Positions 1 through 8,305 of a stretch of 17,257 bases of DNA are shown here, piece after piece. The position numbers and the translations under genes were made by a program. The notes under the pieces were generated by a model that was given only the letters and a program-made list of their open reading frames with translations, was not told where the DNA came from and made no database searches. Position 1 is the first letter of the stretch. Each line of letters opens with the position of its first letter. The DNA comes from SIG351 sp045627045 (lineage in GTDB: Bacteria; Bacillota; Clostridia; HGM11327), in contig JAZQMY010000035.1 in assembly GCA_045627045.1 (NCBI GenBank), positions 1 through 17,257 of the forward strand. Reading direction: 5' to 3'.

Positions 1-770
1 TACTTCTTCGGGAGCTCGTCTTCCGAAAGGATCTCATCCCTGTGGAAGTTGATAAGAGCCGTTTCTGCCGTAGGAAGCATAAAGAAATTGAAGCCATCCT
101 CAGTTGCTTCGTCCTGAAGTGAGAATACATCATCCTTGAACTTCGGGAACTGGCCTGCCGTGTAACCGCACTGATATGTGAGAATGTGCGGAGGAAGCAT
201 GAACTCGTAGCCGTCCTTGAGGTGGCACTCTATGAAGAAATTGATGAGAGCCCATTCGAGCTGAGCGCCTACACCCGTATATACCCAGCAGCCTGTGCCG
301 CCGAGCTTTGCGCCTCTTGCATAGTCAACAAGGCCGAGAGACGTTGCAAGCTCAACATGATCCTTTGCTTCAAAGTCGAATACAGGCTTTTCTCCGTAAA
401 CGGATACTACTCTGTTGGCCTCTTTGCCGCCCGGAACAACGTCATCATCAGGAAGATTCGGAAGAGCGTCCATGAATGTCTTCATTTCAGCTGTCTTCTG
501 TGAGAGTTCCTGATCAAGGACCTTGATGTCCTCGGCAAGTGTCTTCATTTCGTTCATGATGTCCGAAACATCCTTGCCTTCCTTCTTCATCTTAGGAATA
601 AGCTTTGAAACTCTGTTCTGTTCAGCCTTTTTTTCTTCTGTTTTTGCCATAAGTGCACGCTTTTCAGCGTCCATAGTGAGGAGCAGGTCGATGTCTGCAT
701 GGCAACCCTTTGCTGCAAGGCGCTCCTTAACGTAATCCGGTTTCTGACGGATAAGATTGATATCAAGCAT
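1..770 (-). CDS. serS: Seryl-tRNA synthetase, N-terminal 256 residues (3' end outside window)
   Basis: Charges tRNA-Ser with serine in the cytoplasm. The reading frame stays open from an ATG at 770 to the window edge, and the protein begins MLDINLIRQKPDYVK, typical of bacterial SerRS. Residues of roughly 30-105 form the long charged coiled-coil arm that grips the tRNA variable loop. The class II catalytic core then starts, with FEAKDHVELATSLGL, a GAQLEWALINFF helix, the segment TAGQFPKFKDDVF and the serine-pocket motif TAETALINFHRDEIL. Motifs 2 and 3 lie beyond the window. An AAAGGAGA ribosome binding site stands about 11 bases before the ATG. The core differs from the E. coli-type enzyme (CGYTAGQFPKF instead of MxGTGQLPKF), fitting a variant I associate with Clostridia. 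It is the last gene seen in the secA-prfB-lipoprotein-serS series. Confidence 0.95.
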   Translation of the reverse strand, partial: MLDINLIRQKPDYVKERLAAKGCHADIDLLLTMDAEKRALMAKTEEKKAEQNRVSKLIPKMKKEGKDVSDIMNEMKTLAEDIKVLDQELSQKTAEMKTFMDALPNLPDDDVVPGGKEANRVVSVYGEKPVFDFEAKDHVELATSLGLVDYARGAKLGGTGCWVYTGVGAQLEWALINFFIECHLKDGYEFMLPPHILTYQCGYTAGQFPKFKDDVFSLQDEATEDGFNFFMLPTAETALINFHRDEILSEDELPKK

Positions 771-806
771 AAGATAATATATCTCCTTTTGTATTGTTTT
801 TTATTA

Positions 807-846
807 TGCACCGTCCGGTGCACGCAATCGGCAAACTGTTTTGCCG
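807..846. other. Two adjacent perfect hairpins in the serS upstream gap
   Basis: The 85-base gap between the lipoprotein gene and serS holds two inverted repeats. Positions 829-835 pair with 840-846 (CGGCAAA / TTTGCCG, loop of 4), and positions 807-812 pair with 817-822 (TGCACC / GGTGCA, loop GTCC). Neither is followed on the minus strand by a clear U-run, so they are not obvious intrinsic terminators. They could stabilise mRNA ends or form the serS leader. The gap is far too short for a T-box leader and I see no T-box sequence. Confidence 0.6.
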
Positions 847-855
847 GGTTATTTG

Positions 856-2451
856 TTATTTAAGTCTGTCCTGCATAAAAGCGGTATATTTTTCCAGGCC
901 CGCTTCAACGAGGGATTCATAATACTTTTCCCAGAAATACTCCGAGCAGCCGTTGACTCTCGTGAACTGCTCAAAATCAGCCGCAAGCTCCTCGAGTTTC
1001 TCCTTTATTCTCTCGTATTCCCACAAAAGTGTTTTGTCTTCGAGCACACTTTCCGCAGAAGCATAAACATCAGGCACCTTTATTCTGACGCCTGAAGATT
1101 CAACGAAAGCATTTTCAATTGAATATCTGTTTATTCTTCCCGTATTGATTGAATCAATGGGAGCCGTTGTGAACATTCTGCCGACCGTAATATCGGAAAT
1201 GCCGCCCGCCTCATCAGGGTCAATGTCCGGCGTAAGCTCTTCGGAATAATACCTGAGGAATGTGAACCTTCCGTTATTGATCGTGTAGCCTTCGCCTTCG
1301 CTTCCGAAATTAGCCCACATATTGCCTTCGTCGGTGCACAGCCAGTCAAGGAATGCAAGTATCTGCTTCTTTGCAGTTTCATCGGCGGACATTGAAATGC
1401 AGGTCGCTTCGTTCAGGTAAGGTACATTTGAAGAAATCACAGGCTGTGAGCTCTCATTTGCCTTTATCATCACATCTGCAGCCGCCCATACGCTGCCCTT
1501 CTGTGCCGATTGGATATACAGATAATTGTAGGTTTTTGAAAACTCCATTATCTGGGCATTTCTTGAAGTATAGCTGTTGTAGTCCTTCTCTTCAAGTGCT
1601 TTCAGCTTCTTGTTCTCATCGACAGGCACTATGCCTGCCTTTTCAAACTTGATGAGCCATTCAAGTGAATCGTACCATCTCTTGTCGGAATAAAGGAAAA
1701 ATACGTTTCCGTTTTCATCCGTCTGCCACGTCTGTGATGTCAAGCCGTATGCATTCAGTATCGCATCATATTGAAGTGCTTCATACTCGCTTGTCCACAG
1801 AGGTAATTTGCTTTCATGCTTTTCCTTGTATCGCATCAATATCTCGTAAAGCTGTGAAAGCGTTTCAGGGTACTTTATCGAGTCCTCTTCAAATGCAGAA
1901 GCATTGTATATCCAGCCGAGTGAGGCTTTTTTGTTCATAGGAACAAGGCAGTAGAGATTATCCGAAACAGAAATCATATTCTTCGTATAATTCCAGCCGT
2001 CCTCCCAGTCGCTCCAGAGCTCGAAATAGGAATGAAGCTCATCCTTTCTTGTAAGAAGGTTCTCGAGATAGCCGGCTTCGCCAAGCGCCTTTGCCGTGCC
2101 TATCGAAATACCCGTTGCAAGGTCAGGACAGATGTCCGCCGTATAGAGACGGACTATACTGTCATTCATATTTGCCGAAGTGAAGTGCTTCTCATTCACC
2201 TTGAGACCGAAGTTCAGAAGAATGAATTCAAGCGTCTCCTGTGAGAGCTTTTTGTCTGCCACTCTTACCCAGGTAATTTCCTTGACTTCATCGTATTTCC
2301 TGATCGGTTTTGATTCTGTGCCGCTTTTCGGTGTGGGGTCGGGCGTTGTGACCGGTCCTTCCGCGTTCTTCGGAGCCGAGCAGGCAGCCGAAGATAGTAC
2401 GGTCAGTATGATAAGGAACACAGCCAGAATGCGCTTTATGTTTTTCTTCAT
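856..2451 (-). CDS. Extracellular solute-binding lipoprotein (family 1-like)
   Basis: A 531-residue membrane-anchored binding protein, probably the ligand-capturing part of an ABC sugar or oligosaccharide importer. The N-terminus MKKNIKRILAVFLIILTVL is a basic-hydrophobic signal sequence ending in a lipobox (SSAAC) with the lipidated cysteine at residue 24, followed by a Pro/Thr/Gly-rich linker. The mature part is rich in Trp, Tyr and acidic residues and includes a segment like the family's conserved hinge region (AFLDWLCTDEGNMWANFG, about residues 368-385). Length fits the large LipO-like members. A GGAGG lies 12 bases before the ATG. It sits 27 bases after prfB, probably co-transcribed. No permease or ATPase gene adjoins it, so partner and ligand are unknown. 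Confidence 0.8.
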   Translation of the reverse strand: MKKNIKRILAVFLIILTVLSSAACSAPKNAEGPVTTPDPTPKSGTESKPIRKYDEVKEITWVRVADKKLSQETLEFILLNFGLKVNEKHFTSANMNDSIVRLYTADICPDLATGISIGTAKALGEAGYLENLLTRKDELHSYFELWSDWEDGWNYTKNMISVSDNLYCLVPMNKKASLGWIYNASAFEEDSIKYPETLSQLYEILMRYKEKHESKLPLWTSEYEALQYDAILNAYGLTSQTWQTDENGNVFFLYSDKRWYDSLEWLIKFEKAGIVPVDENKKLKALEEKDYNSYTSRNAQIMEFSKTYNYLYIQSAQKGSVWAAADVMIKANESSQPVISSNVPYLNEATCISMSADETAKKQILAFLDWLCTDEGNMWANFGSEGEGYTINNGRFTFLRYYSEELTPDIDPDEAGGISDITVGRMFTTAPIDSINTGRINRYSIENAFVESSGVRIKVPDVYASAESVLEDKTLLWEYERIKEKLEELAADFEQFTRVNGCSEYFWEKYYESLVEAGLEKYTAFMQDRLK

Positions 2452-2478
2452 ACCGAGCCATTGCCTCCGTCAGTCTGA

Positions 2479-3580
2479 TCAGCCATTCATGGCTTTGAGA
2501 TATCCGATTATAAACAGGTCAAGGTCGCCGTCCATTACTGCCTGAACGTTTGACGTTTTGATTTCTGTTCTATGATCGTTTACCATCGTGTATGGGCAGA
2601 AAACGTATGAACGGATCTGTGAACCCCATTCGATTTTCTTTATCTCACCCTTGATGCCTGCAATCTTCTCCATTTCCTCCTGCTCCTTCAATGCCATGAG
2701 TTTACCTCTGAGCATATTCATAGCAACTTCCCTGTTCTGTATCTGTGAACGCTCGTTCTGACACTGAACAACGATTCCTGTAGGAAGGTGTGTGATTCTG
2801 ATTGCTGACTCTGTCTTGTTGACGTGCTGACCGCCTGCACCTGATGAATGGTAGGTATCCACTCTGAGATCTTCAGGCTTGATAACAACGTTAAGATCAT
2901 CGTTCAGCTCAGGCATAACATCTGCAGAAGCAAATGAAGTATGTCTCTTCTTTGCCGCATCAAACGGCGATATTCTGACTAGTCTGTGTACGCCTCTCTC
3001 TGTCTTGAGGTAGCCGTAAGCGTATTCGCCCTCAATTTTGAGAGTAACACTCTTTACGCCTGCTTCTTCACCGTCAAGGTAATCAAGCGTTGTGACCTTG
3101 AAGCCCTTCTTGTCTGCCCATCTCGTATACATTCTGAGGAGCATTCCCGTCCAGTCCATGGCCTCTGTGCCGCCTGCACCTGCGTGAAGTGTGATGATGG
3201 CGTTCATCTTGTCGTATTTTCCGTTAAGAAGTGTTTCCAGACGGAGTGTTTCGATTTCGGTTTCTGCCGTCTGAAGAAGCTCTTCCGCTTCCGTAAGGGA
3301 TTCTTCGTCCCCCGCGTCCTCAAAAAAGTCAATGAGCGTCTGAACGTCATCGAGCTTTGACATGAGGTCCGTGTGTATTTCAAGCTTCGTTGTGCAGCTC
3401 TTTAATTCTGCATTGAGCTTGTTCACTTTATCCTGGTTACCCCAGACATCGGGGTCTGAAAGAGAAAGATTAAGTTCCTCAATCCTTTGTTTCATTGAAC
3501 CCAGGTTAAAGTGCATCACCTACCTGTTTTATGACATCATAGAGATAATCCAGCTTTTGTTTTGCTGCCTCTACCTGCAT
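2479..3580 (-). CDS. prfB: Peptide chain release factor 2, expressed through a programmed +1 frameshift
   Basis: RF2 ends translation at UGA and UAA codons. The true start is ATG at 3580, after a GAGGGTGAT ribosome binding site. The first 24 codons (MQVEAAKQKLDYLYDVIKQV...) end in CTT at 3511-3509 and then an in-frame TAA at 3508-3506. Skipping T3508 continues the frame as AAC CTG GGT and gives a 366-residue protein. The SPF anticodon-like tripeptide falls at about residues 204-206 and GGQ at about 249-251, matching E. coli RF2 numbering within one residue. A naive call would begin at the GTG at 3519 and give 346 residues, losing the N-terminus. It is 58 bases downstream of secA, the common Firmicutes arrangement. 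See the separate frameshift entry. Confidence 0.96.
3505..3521 (-). promoter_or_regulatory. prfB +1 programmed frameshift site (internal SD + CTT TAA C)
   Basis: On the minus strand the order is AGGTGAT (3521-3515), three bases GCA, then CTT TAA C. AGGTGAT is a perfect match to part of the anti-Shine-Dalgarno complement, and the three-base gap to CTT equals that of the classic E. coli site (AGGGGG UAU CUU UGA C). When RF2 is scarce the ribosome pauses at the stop, peptidyl-tRNA slips from CUU to UUU, and full-length RF2 is made. The stop codon here is UAA instead of UGA. Confidence 0.93.
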
Positions 3581-3638
3581 AATAATCACCCTCTCTTGAT
3601 TATAATTTATTTTAATTTATCTGATCCTGAATTACAGG

Positions 3639-6383
3639 TCATTTTTCGTTTTCGCCGCCGTTTTCTTCGTTGAGTCCACAGCAATATTTGTATTTCTTTC
3701 CGCTTCCGCACGGACAAAGATCATTTCTGCCCGGCTTTTTCTTCACGGTTACAGGCGTAGTGTTCTTCGGACCATCCGAAATCACCACACCGTCGCTCGT
3801 TCTGTTCACACGGAGGTTTTCATTCTCCTTCGGTCTCTCGTTGATGGCGTTCTGCGTGTTTGCTCTCAGGACAACATTGAAGAGTATCTTGAGCGTATCA
3901 TGCTGAATTGCAGAAGTCATTTCGTCGAACATCTCAAACGATTCCTTCTTGTACTCAACGATAGGATCTCTGTTTGCGTATGCTCTCAGACCGATACCGT
4001 CTCTGAGCTCTGCCATGGCATCGATATGCTCACGCCACTTTTTGTCAACTGTGCAGAGGAGGAAATATCTCTCGAGATCACGCATAACAGGTGAAGTGAT
4101 CTCTTCTTCCTTCTTCGCATAGCATTCTCTTGCAATTTCGCCTATTCTCTTGATAAGATCTTCCCTGCTGATGCCGTTTCTCTCTTCATCTGTAAATACG
4201 AGCGTATCCTTCGGCATGAAAAGTGATTCGAAATACTCTATCATACCGTCGAAGTTATAGTCATGCGGATCATCGGATTCAGCCGTATATGCGCCGACTA
4301 CATCCTCGATTACAGTATCGAGCATACCCATGATAAGCTCATTGATATCTTCGCCTTCAAGAACTCTTCTTCTCTGCTCGTAGATGATCTCTCTCTGTCT
4401 GTTCATGACATCGTCATACTGGAGCACACTCTTTCTGATGGAGAAGTTCTTGCCCTCGACTCGCTTCTGTGCATTTTCGATCTGCTTTGAAAGGAGTCCG
4501 AGCTCAAGAGGCATATTGTCTTCAGGATTGAGTGTTGCCAGCATGCCCTGAAGCTTTTCCGAGCCGAAAAGACGCATAAGGTCATCCTCGAGTGAAACAT
4601 AGAATTTTGATTTACCCGGGTCACCCTGTCTTCCTGCACGACCGCGGAGCTGATTATCGATTCGTCTGCTCTCGTGGCGTTCCGTACCTATTATATATAA
4701 GCCGCCGAGCTTGATTACTTCTGCCTTTTCGGCATCAGTCTCTACCTTATATTTTGCAACAAGCTCCTTGAATTCAGCTCTTGCCTTGATAACGTTTTCA
4801 TCGTTGGTTTCTTCGTAGGTATCAACGAGCGCAAGTATGTCATCTGAAACGCCGTTTCTCTTCATTTCCTGCTTTGCCATCATTTCAGGGTTGCCGCCGA
4901 GCATAATATCCGTACCACGGCCTGCCATGTTCGTTGCAATGGTGACTGTATTCAGTCTGCCCGCCTGTGCAACGATTTCGGCTTCTCTGTCATGATGCTT
5001 TGCATTTAGCACCTGATGCTTTACGCCTCTGCGCTTGAGCATTTCGCTGAGCATTTCGGATTTTTCAACGGAAACCGTACCTACAAGAACAGGCTGACCT
5101 GTCTTTGAGCACTGAACAATTTCCTCGACTATTGCCGCAAATTTTGTCTTTTCCTTTGCATAAACAACGTCGTTCATATCCTCCCTTATCATGGGAAGGT
5201 TAGTCGGTACAACCACAACATCAAGGTTATAAATTGCTTTGAATTCGGCTTCTTCTGTCTTTGCGGTACCTGTCATACCGGAAAGCTTATGGTACATTCT
5301 GAAGAAATTCTGGAAGGTTATCATTGCAAGAGTGATTGACTCTCTCTTAACCTTTACGCCTTCCTTTGCTTCTATTGCCTGATGGAGACCGTCGCTGTAA
5401 CGTCTGCCGACCATAAGTCTGCCTGTGAATTCGTCTACGATTATGATCTGACCATCCTTGACAACGTAGTCAACATCCTTCTTCATATTGAAGCGTGCCT
5501 TGATAGCCTGCTGAATGAAGTGCTGAAGCTCTATATTTTCGGCATCTGCAAGGTTTTCTATCTTGAAATACTGCTCTGCCTTTCTTGTGCCCTCGTCAGT
5601 CAAATATACTGTCTTTGCCTTTTCGTCAACGCCGTAATCTTTTTCATTGAGGCGAGAGGCAAATTTGTCAACCGCAAAGTACATATCCGTCGATTTCTCT
5701 CCGGCGCCGGAAATGATAAGCGGAGTTCTCGCTTCATCGATAAGAATTGAGTCGACCTCATCCACGATAGCAAAATTCAGATCTCTGATAACCATATTCT
5801 TCTTATCCCTGACCATGTTGTCACGAAGATAATCGAATCCGAGCTCGTTGTTGGTAACGTAGGTAATATCGCAGCCGTAGTTCTTCTGTCTCTCTGTCGG
5901 AGTCATTTCTCTTAAAATAAGGCCGCAGGACATTCCGAGGAAATTAAATATCTTGCCGATAAAAGCGCACTGTGTTTTGGCAAGGTACTCGTTTACCGTA
6001 ACGATATGAACGCCCTTACCCGAAAGCGCATTGAGGTACGCCGCAATAGGTGCGACAAATGTTTTTCCTTCGCCTGTCCTCATCTCGGCGCATCTGCCCT
6101 GATGAAGAATAATTGCACCTATGAGCTGTACATAATAAGGCTTTTTGCCGAGAACTCGCCATGAAGCTTCTCTCTCGACCGCAAAGGCCTCCACCAGGAT
6201 ATCATCAAGCGTTTCGCCATTTGCAAGCCTTTCTTTGAATATCTGTGTATATTCACGGAGCTCCTCATCCGTCTTTTTCTGCATAACAGGATCAAGTGCT
6301 TCAATCTTGTCCGCTATCTTTGAAAGACGCTTTATCTCTTTTTCGTTCGGATCTCCGAATATTGCCTTCAATATGTTTGCCAT
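3639..6383 (-). CDS. secA: Preprotein translocase ATPase SecA
   Basis: SecA is the motor that drives unfolded proteins through the SecYEG channel at the membrane. The 914-residue product has the Walker A motif MRTGEGKT (101-108), a Walker B motif with DEVD (208-211) and the following IDEARTPL segment, the second-motor motif TNMAGRGTDI, the QLRGRAGRQGDPG motif VI region, and a C-terminal zinc-binding tail with cysteines at about 890, 892, 901 and 902 (CPCGSGKKYKYCC). That tail is the SecB/ribosome-interaction element. Length and domain order are normal for the family. The start is ATG at 6383, preceded by AAAGGA about 10 bases upstream. It heads the block secA-prfB-lipoprotein-serS. Confidence 0.98.
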   Translation of the reverse strand: MANILKAIFGDPNEKEIKRLSKIADKIEALDPVMQKKTDEELREYTQIFKERLANGETLDDILVEAFAVEREASWRVLGKKPYYVQLIGAIILHQGRCAEMRTGEGKTFVAPIAAYLNALSGKGVHIVTVNEYLAKTQCAFIGKIFNFLGMSCGLILREMTPTERQKNYGCDITYVTNNELGFDYLRDNMVRDKKNMVIRDLNFAIVDEVDSILIDEARTPLIISGAGEKSTDMYFAVDKFASRLNEKDYGVDEKAKTVYLTDEGTRKAEQYFKIENLADAENIELQHFIQQAIKARFNMKKDVDYVVKDGQIIIVDEFTGRLMVGRRYSDGLHQAIEAKEGVKVKRESITLAMITFQNFFRMYHKLSGMTGTAKTEEAEFKAIYNLDVVVVPTNLPMIREDMNDVVYAKEKTKFAAIVEEIVQCSKTGQPVLVGTVSVEKSEMLSEMLKRRGVKHQVLNAKHHDREAEIVAQAGRLNTVTIATNMAGRGTDIMLGGNPEMMAKQEMKRNGVSDDILALVDTYEETNDENVIKARAEFKELVAKYKVETDAEKAEVIKLGGLYIIGTERHESRRIDNQLRGRAGRQGDPGKSKFYVSLEDDLMRLFGSEKLQGMLATLNPEDNMPLELGLLSKQIENAQKRVEGKNFSIRKSVLQYDDVMNRQREIIYEQRRRVLEGEDINELIMGMLDTVIEDVVGAYTAESDDPHDYNFDGMIEYFESLFMPKDTLVFTDEERNGISREDLIKRIGEIARECYAKKEEEITSPVMRDLERYFLLCTVDKKWREHIDAMAELRDGIGLRAYANRDPIVEYKKESFEMFDEMTSAIQHDTLKILFNVVLRANTQNAINERPKENENLRVNRTSDGVVISDGPKNTTPVTVKKKPGRNDLCPCGSGKKYKYCCGLNEENGGENEK

Positions 6384-6524
6384 GTAGCAATGTTCCTTTC
6401 ATTATATATAGCGTTTTCCCGACGGGAACAGTCGCAAAAACACATTTTCTGTGATGATTTTTTGATTAAGCTTTTCAAAAACTGTCTGAAATACCATTTT
6501 ATAATACAATCATCCGATTTTATT

Positions 6525-6553
6525 ATTTTATCACGATATGCCAAATTATGCAA
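6525..6553 (-). promoter_or_regulatory. Candidate secA promoter
   Basis: On the minus strand TTGCAT (6553-6548), a 17-base spacer and TAAAAT (6530-6525) form a weak sigma-A-like promoter about 140 bases before the secA ATG. The -10 box matches consensus in five of six positions, the -35 box in three. The rest of 6384-6670 is AT-rich with no supported gene. A TATAAT at 6401-6406 lies too close to the secA ribosome binding site to be useful. Low certainty. Confidence 0.35.
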
Positions 6554-6671
6554 GTGTTTTTTTGCATTTTTTATGGTATTAAGGGGTAGAAAATATGCAA
6601 AAACCACCGCTGATGGCAAAGAACCTGTTTTGCCTGTATTTTTGCTTCACAGTGAAAGATTATGCAGGCTC

Positions 6672-6700
6672 TTGACAAAAAATCAAAAAAAGATTATAAT
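6672..6700 (+). promoter_or_regulatory. Consensus sigma-A promoter for the ECF-S/CoaX gene
   Basis: TTGACA at 6672-6677, a spacer of exactly 17 bases, and TATAAT at 6695-6700: both boxes are perfect consensus. Transcription should start near 6707, leaving a leader of about 100 bases before the ATG at 6806. Confidence 0.9.
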
Positions 6701-6724
6701 AATAAAGATGACAGATACATCCGA

Positions 6725-6792
6725 TCTGAGCATCAGAATTACATATTTCAATATCGCTGGTATGGCGAAGACAGACATCCTTCGGGAGTCTG
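6725..6792 (+). promoter_or_regulatory. Structured 5' leader with three consecutive hairpins
   Basis: Three short stem-loops fill the leader: 6725-6729 with 6733-6737 (TCTGA/TCAGA), 6754-6757 with 6765-6768 (TCGC/GCGA), and 6772-6792 (CAGAC, bulged A6777, TCC, loop TTCG, GGA, GTCTG). The last is the most stable and ends three bases before the GGAGG ribosome binding site. A bulged adenosine in a leader of a pantothenate gene recalls the pan RNA motif, but I cannot align it to that family. It could equally be a simple mRNA-stabilising or translation-tuning structure. Confidence 0.45.
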
Positions 6793-6805
6793 AGTGGAGG
6801 CAAAA

Positions 6806-8197
6806 ATGGCAGCATCAAAGAAAACAAAGTGGTTAGTCAGAATGGGCGTGCTTCTTGCGGTTCTCATCGTGATGAGCATCACCCCAATCGGTTACCTCAA
6901 GGTCGGCGTAATTGAGATCACATTCCTTATGATCCCGGTTCTTGTCGGAGCGATCACTCTTGACACAAAGGCAGGAACTATACTCGGCTTTGCATTCGGT
7001 CTTACAAGCTTTATCCAGGCACTCACGGGCGCAAGTCCATTCGGTGCGGCGCTTATGGAGATCAATCCCGTCGGAACAATCGTTGTATGTTTTGTTCCGA
7101 GAATTCTTATGGGTTTTCTCACAGGCGTAATTTATAATTCCGTTAAAAAAATCGATCACTCAAAAAGCAATACAGTTTCAACGTTAATTGCGGCACTTAC
7201 CTCGCCGATCATGAACACGGTGTTCTTTATGGCAGCACTGATTCTCTTCTTCGGCAGGACTGATTACATCCTTGCTATGCAGGGTGAACTCAGCCTGTTC
7301 TCGTTCGTAGTCGCATTTGTCGGAATAAACGGAGTTATTGAAGCTATCGCGGCATTCATTCTCGGCGGCGCGATCTCTCTTGCCCTGACAAAATACATGA
7401 ACCGCTGTCGGAAAGGAAATATTATGTTACTCGTATTTGATATAGGAAATACAAACATCAAAATGGGCGTATTCGAGGGCGATAAGCTCACAGTCAGCTG
7501 CCGCATCACAACCGGCAATAAAAAGACCACAGACGAATACGGCATTGCAATCGCATCAATGCTCACAGCCAAGGGCATTGAGATTTCAAAGATAACACGC
7601 ACGATCGTTTCATCCGTTGTGCCGAACATAAACTATTCCATCTGCAAAGCCATCAGGCAGTATATCGGCGTCGAGCCGCTTCTGCTTGCTCCCGGAACAA
7701 AGACAGGCGTTGCGATCAAGACGGATAATCCCCGTGAAACAGGTGCAGACATCATTGCCGATGTTGCTGCGGCAAACTATTTTTACGGTGGCCCGTGCAT
7801 CGTTGTCGATTTCGGCACTGCCACCAAATACGAGGTAATAAACGAAAAAGGCGAATTCATTGCCTGCGTGATTTCAGCCGGTGTGGGACTTACCGCCGAC
7901 GTGCTTACATCAAATGCGGCTCAGCTTCCTGCAATAACCATCAAGAAGCCTGCTTCAATCCTCACTTCAAACACGGTTGAATGTATGCAGGCGGGTATCG
8001 TTTTCGGATACATCGGTCAGGTTGAATATATCGTTTCAAAAATCAAGGAAGAAATGGGACTCCCCGAGATGAAAGTCATTGCAACAGGCGGCTTCGGAAG
8101 CGTTATCGCAAGTGAAACGAAATGCATCGACACATATGATAAAAACCTTACCCTGATGGGACTCAAGGTCATCGCAGACAGAAACAAAAACAAATAA
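6806..8197 (+). CDS. coaX: Fused ECF transporter S component (putative pantothenate) and type III pantothenate kinase
   Basis: Residues 1-206 are a six-helix membrane protein of the ECF S-component (substrate-binding) type; residues 207-463 are a full CoaX, which phosphorylates pantothenate in the first step of CoA synthesis. CoaX motifs seen are FDIGNTNIKMG at the domain start, TGADIIADVAAA, and VVDFGTATKYEVI. The start chosen is ATG 6806 with GGAGG five bases upstream; an in-frame GTG at 6794 overlaps the Shine-Dalgarno and is rejected. The kinase begins at its natural Met (ATG 7424) with no linker, and AAAGGA at 7412-7417 could still start a separate CoaX. The S part would need EcfA/EcfT proteins encoded elsewhere. 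Substrate assignment to pantothenate is inferred from the fusion. A stop-codon loss or a sequence error could also explain the joined frame. Confidence 0.85.
   Translation: MAASKKTKWLVRMGVLLAVLIVMSITPIGYLKVGVIEITFLMIPVLVGAITLDTKAGTILGFAFGLTSFIQALTGASPFGAALMEINPVGTIVVCFVPRILMGFLTGVIYNSVKKIDHSKSNTVSTLIAALTSPIMNTVFFMAALILFFGRTDYILAMQGELSLFSFVVAFVGINGVIEAIAAFILGGAISLALTKYMNRCRKGNIMLLVFDIGNTNIKMGVFEGDKLTVSCRITTGNKKTTDEYGIAIASMLTAKGIEISKITRTIVSSVVPNINYSICKAIRQYIGVEPLLLAPGTKTGVAIKTDNPRETGADIIADVAAANYFYGGPCIVVDFGTATKYEVINEKGEFIACVISAGVGLTADVLTSNAAQLPAITIKKPASILTSNTVECMQAGIVFGYIGQVEYIVSKIKEEMGLPEMKVIATGGFGSVIASETKCIDTYDKNLTLMGLKVIADRNKNK
7412..7426 (+). promoter_or_regulatory. Internal ribosome binding site and start codon for stand-alone CoaX
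   Basis: AAAGGA (7412-7417), six bases, then ATG (7424-7426), in frame with the upstream S component. The spacing is good for initiation, and the protein from this ATG would be 257 residues, the normal CoaX length. In the next forward frame a TGA stands at 7398-7400, where a separate S-component gene would end in the usual two-gene layout. Confidence 0.6.
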
Positions 8198-8232
8198 TAT
8201 CTAAATATTATTAAAGACAATCAATCAGTCCA

Positions 8233-8284
8233 AATAACAACACCGTAATTTCCGATTCAATAGAAATTACGGTGTTCTGTTATT
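8233..8284. terminator. Long inverted repeat, probable bidirectional terminator
   Basis: Between the convergent coaX fusion and GDPD genes, 8239-8252 pairs with 8263-8276 (14 base pairs, loop of 10), extended after a two-base bulge by AATAAC/GTTATT (8233-8238 with 8279-8284). The U-tracts are imperfect on both sides. Position between two gene ends supports a shared terminator. Confidence 0.7.
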
Positions 8285-8305
8285 CCTGTAAAGTTTTTTA
8301 TTTTC

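Noticed and set aside
771..855. T-box riboswitch upstream of serS
   Set aside because: The gap is only 85 bases and contains no T-box sequence or specifier-loop architecture; only two simple hairpins.
3362..3519. prfB as a 346-residue gene starting at GTG 3519
   Set aside because: The upstream frame from ATG 3580 has a proper ribosome binding site and codes the conserved RF2 N-terminus up to a frameshift site; the GTG lies inside that site.
6794..6805. GTG 6794 as the start of the ECF-S/CoaX gene
   Set aside because: It overlaps the GGAGG that serves ATG 6806.
6368..6836. Open frames on both strands across the secA upstream gap (for example 6390-6836 plus, 6368-6619 minus)
   Set aside because: AT-rich, no recognisable domain and no ribosome binding site. 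They overlap the promoter and leader of the coaX fusion or the secA start.
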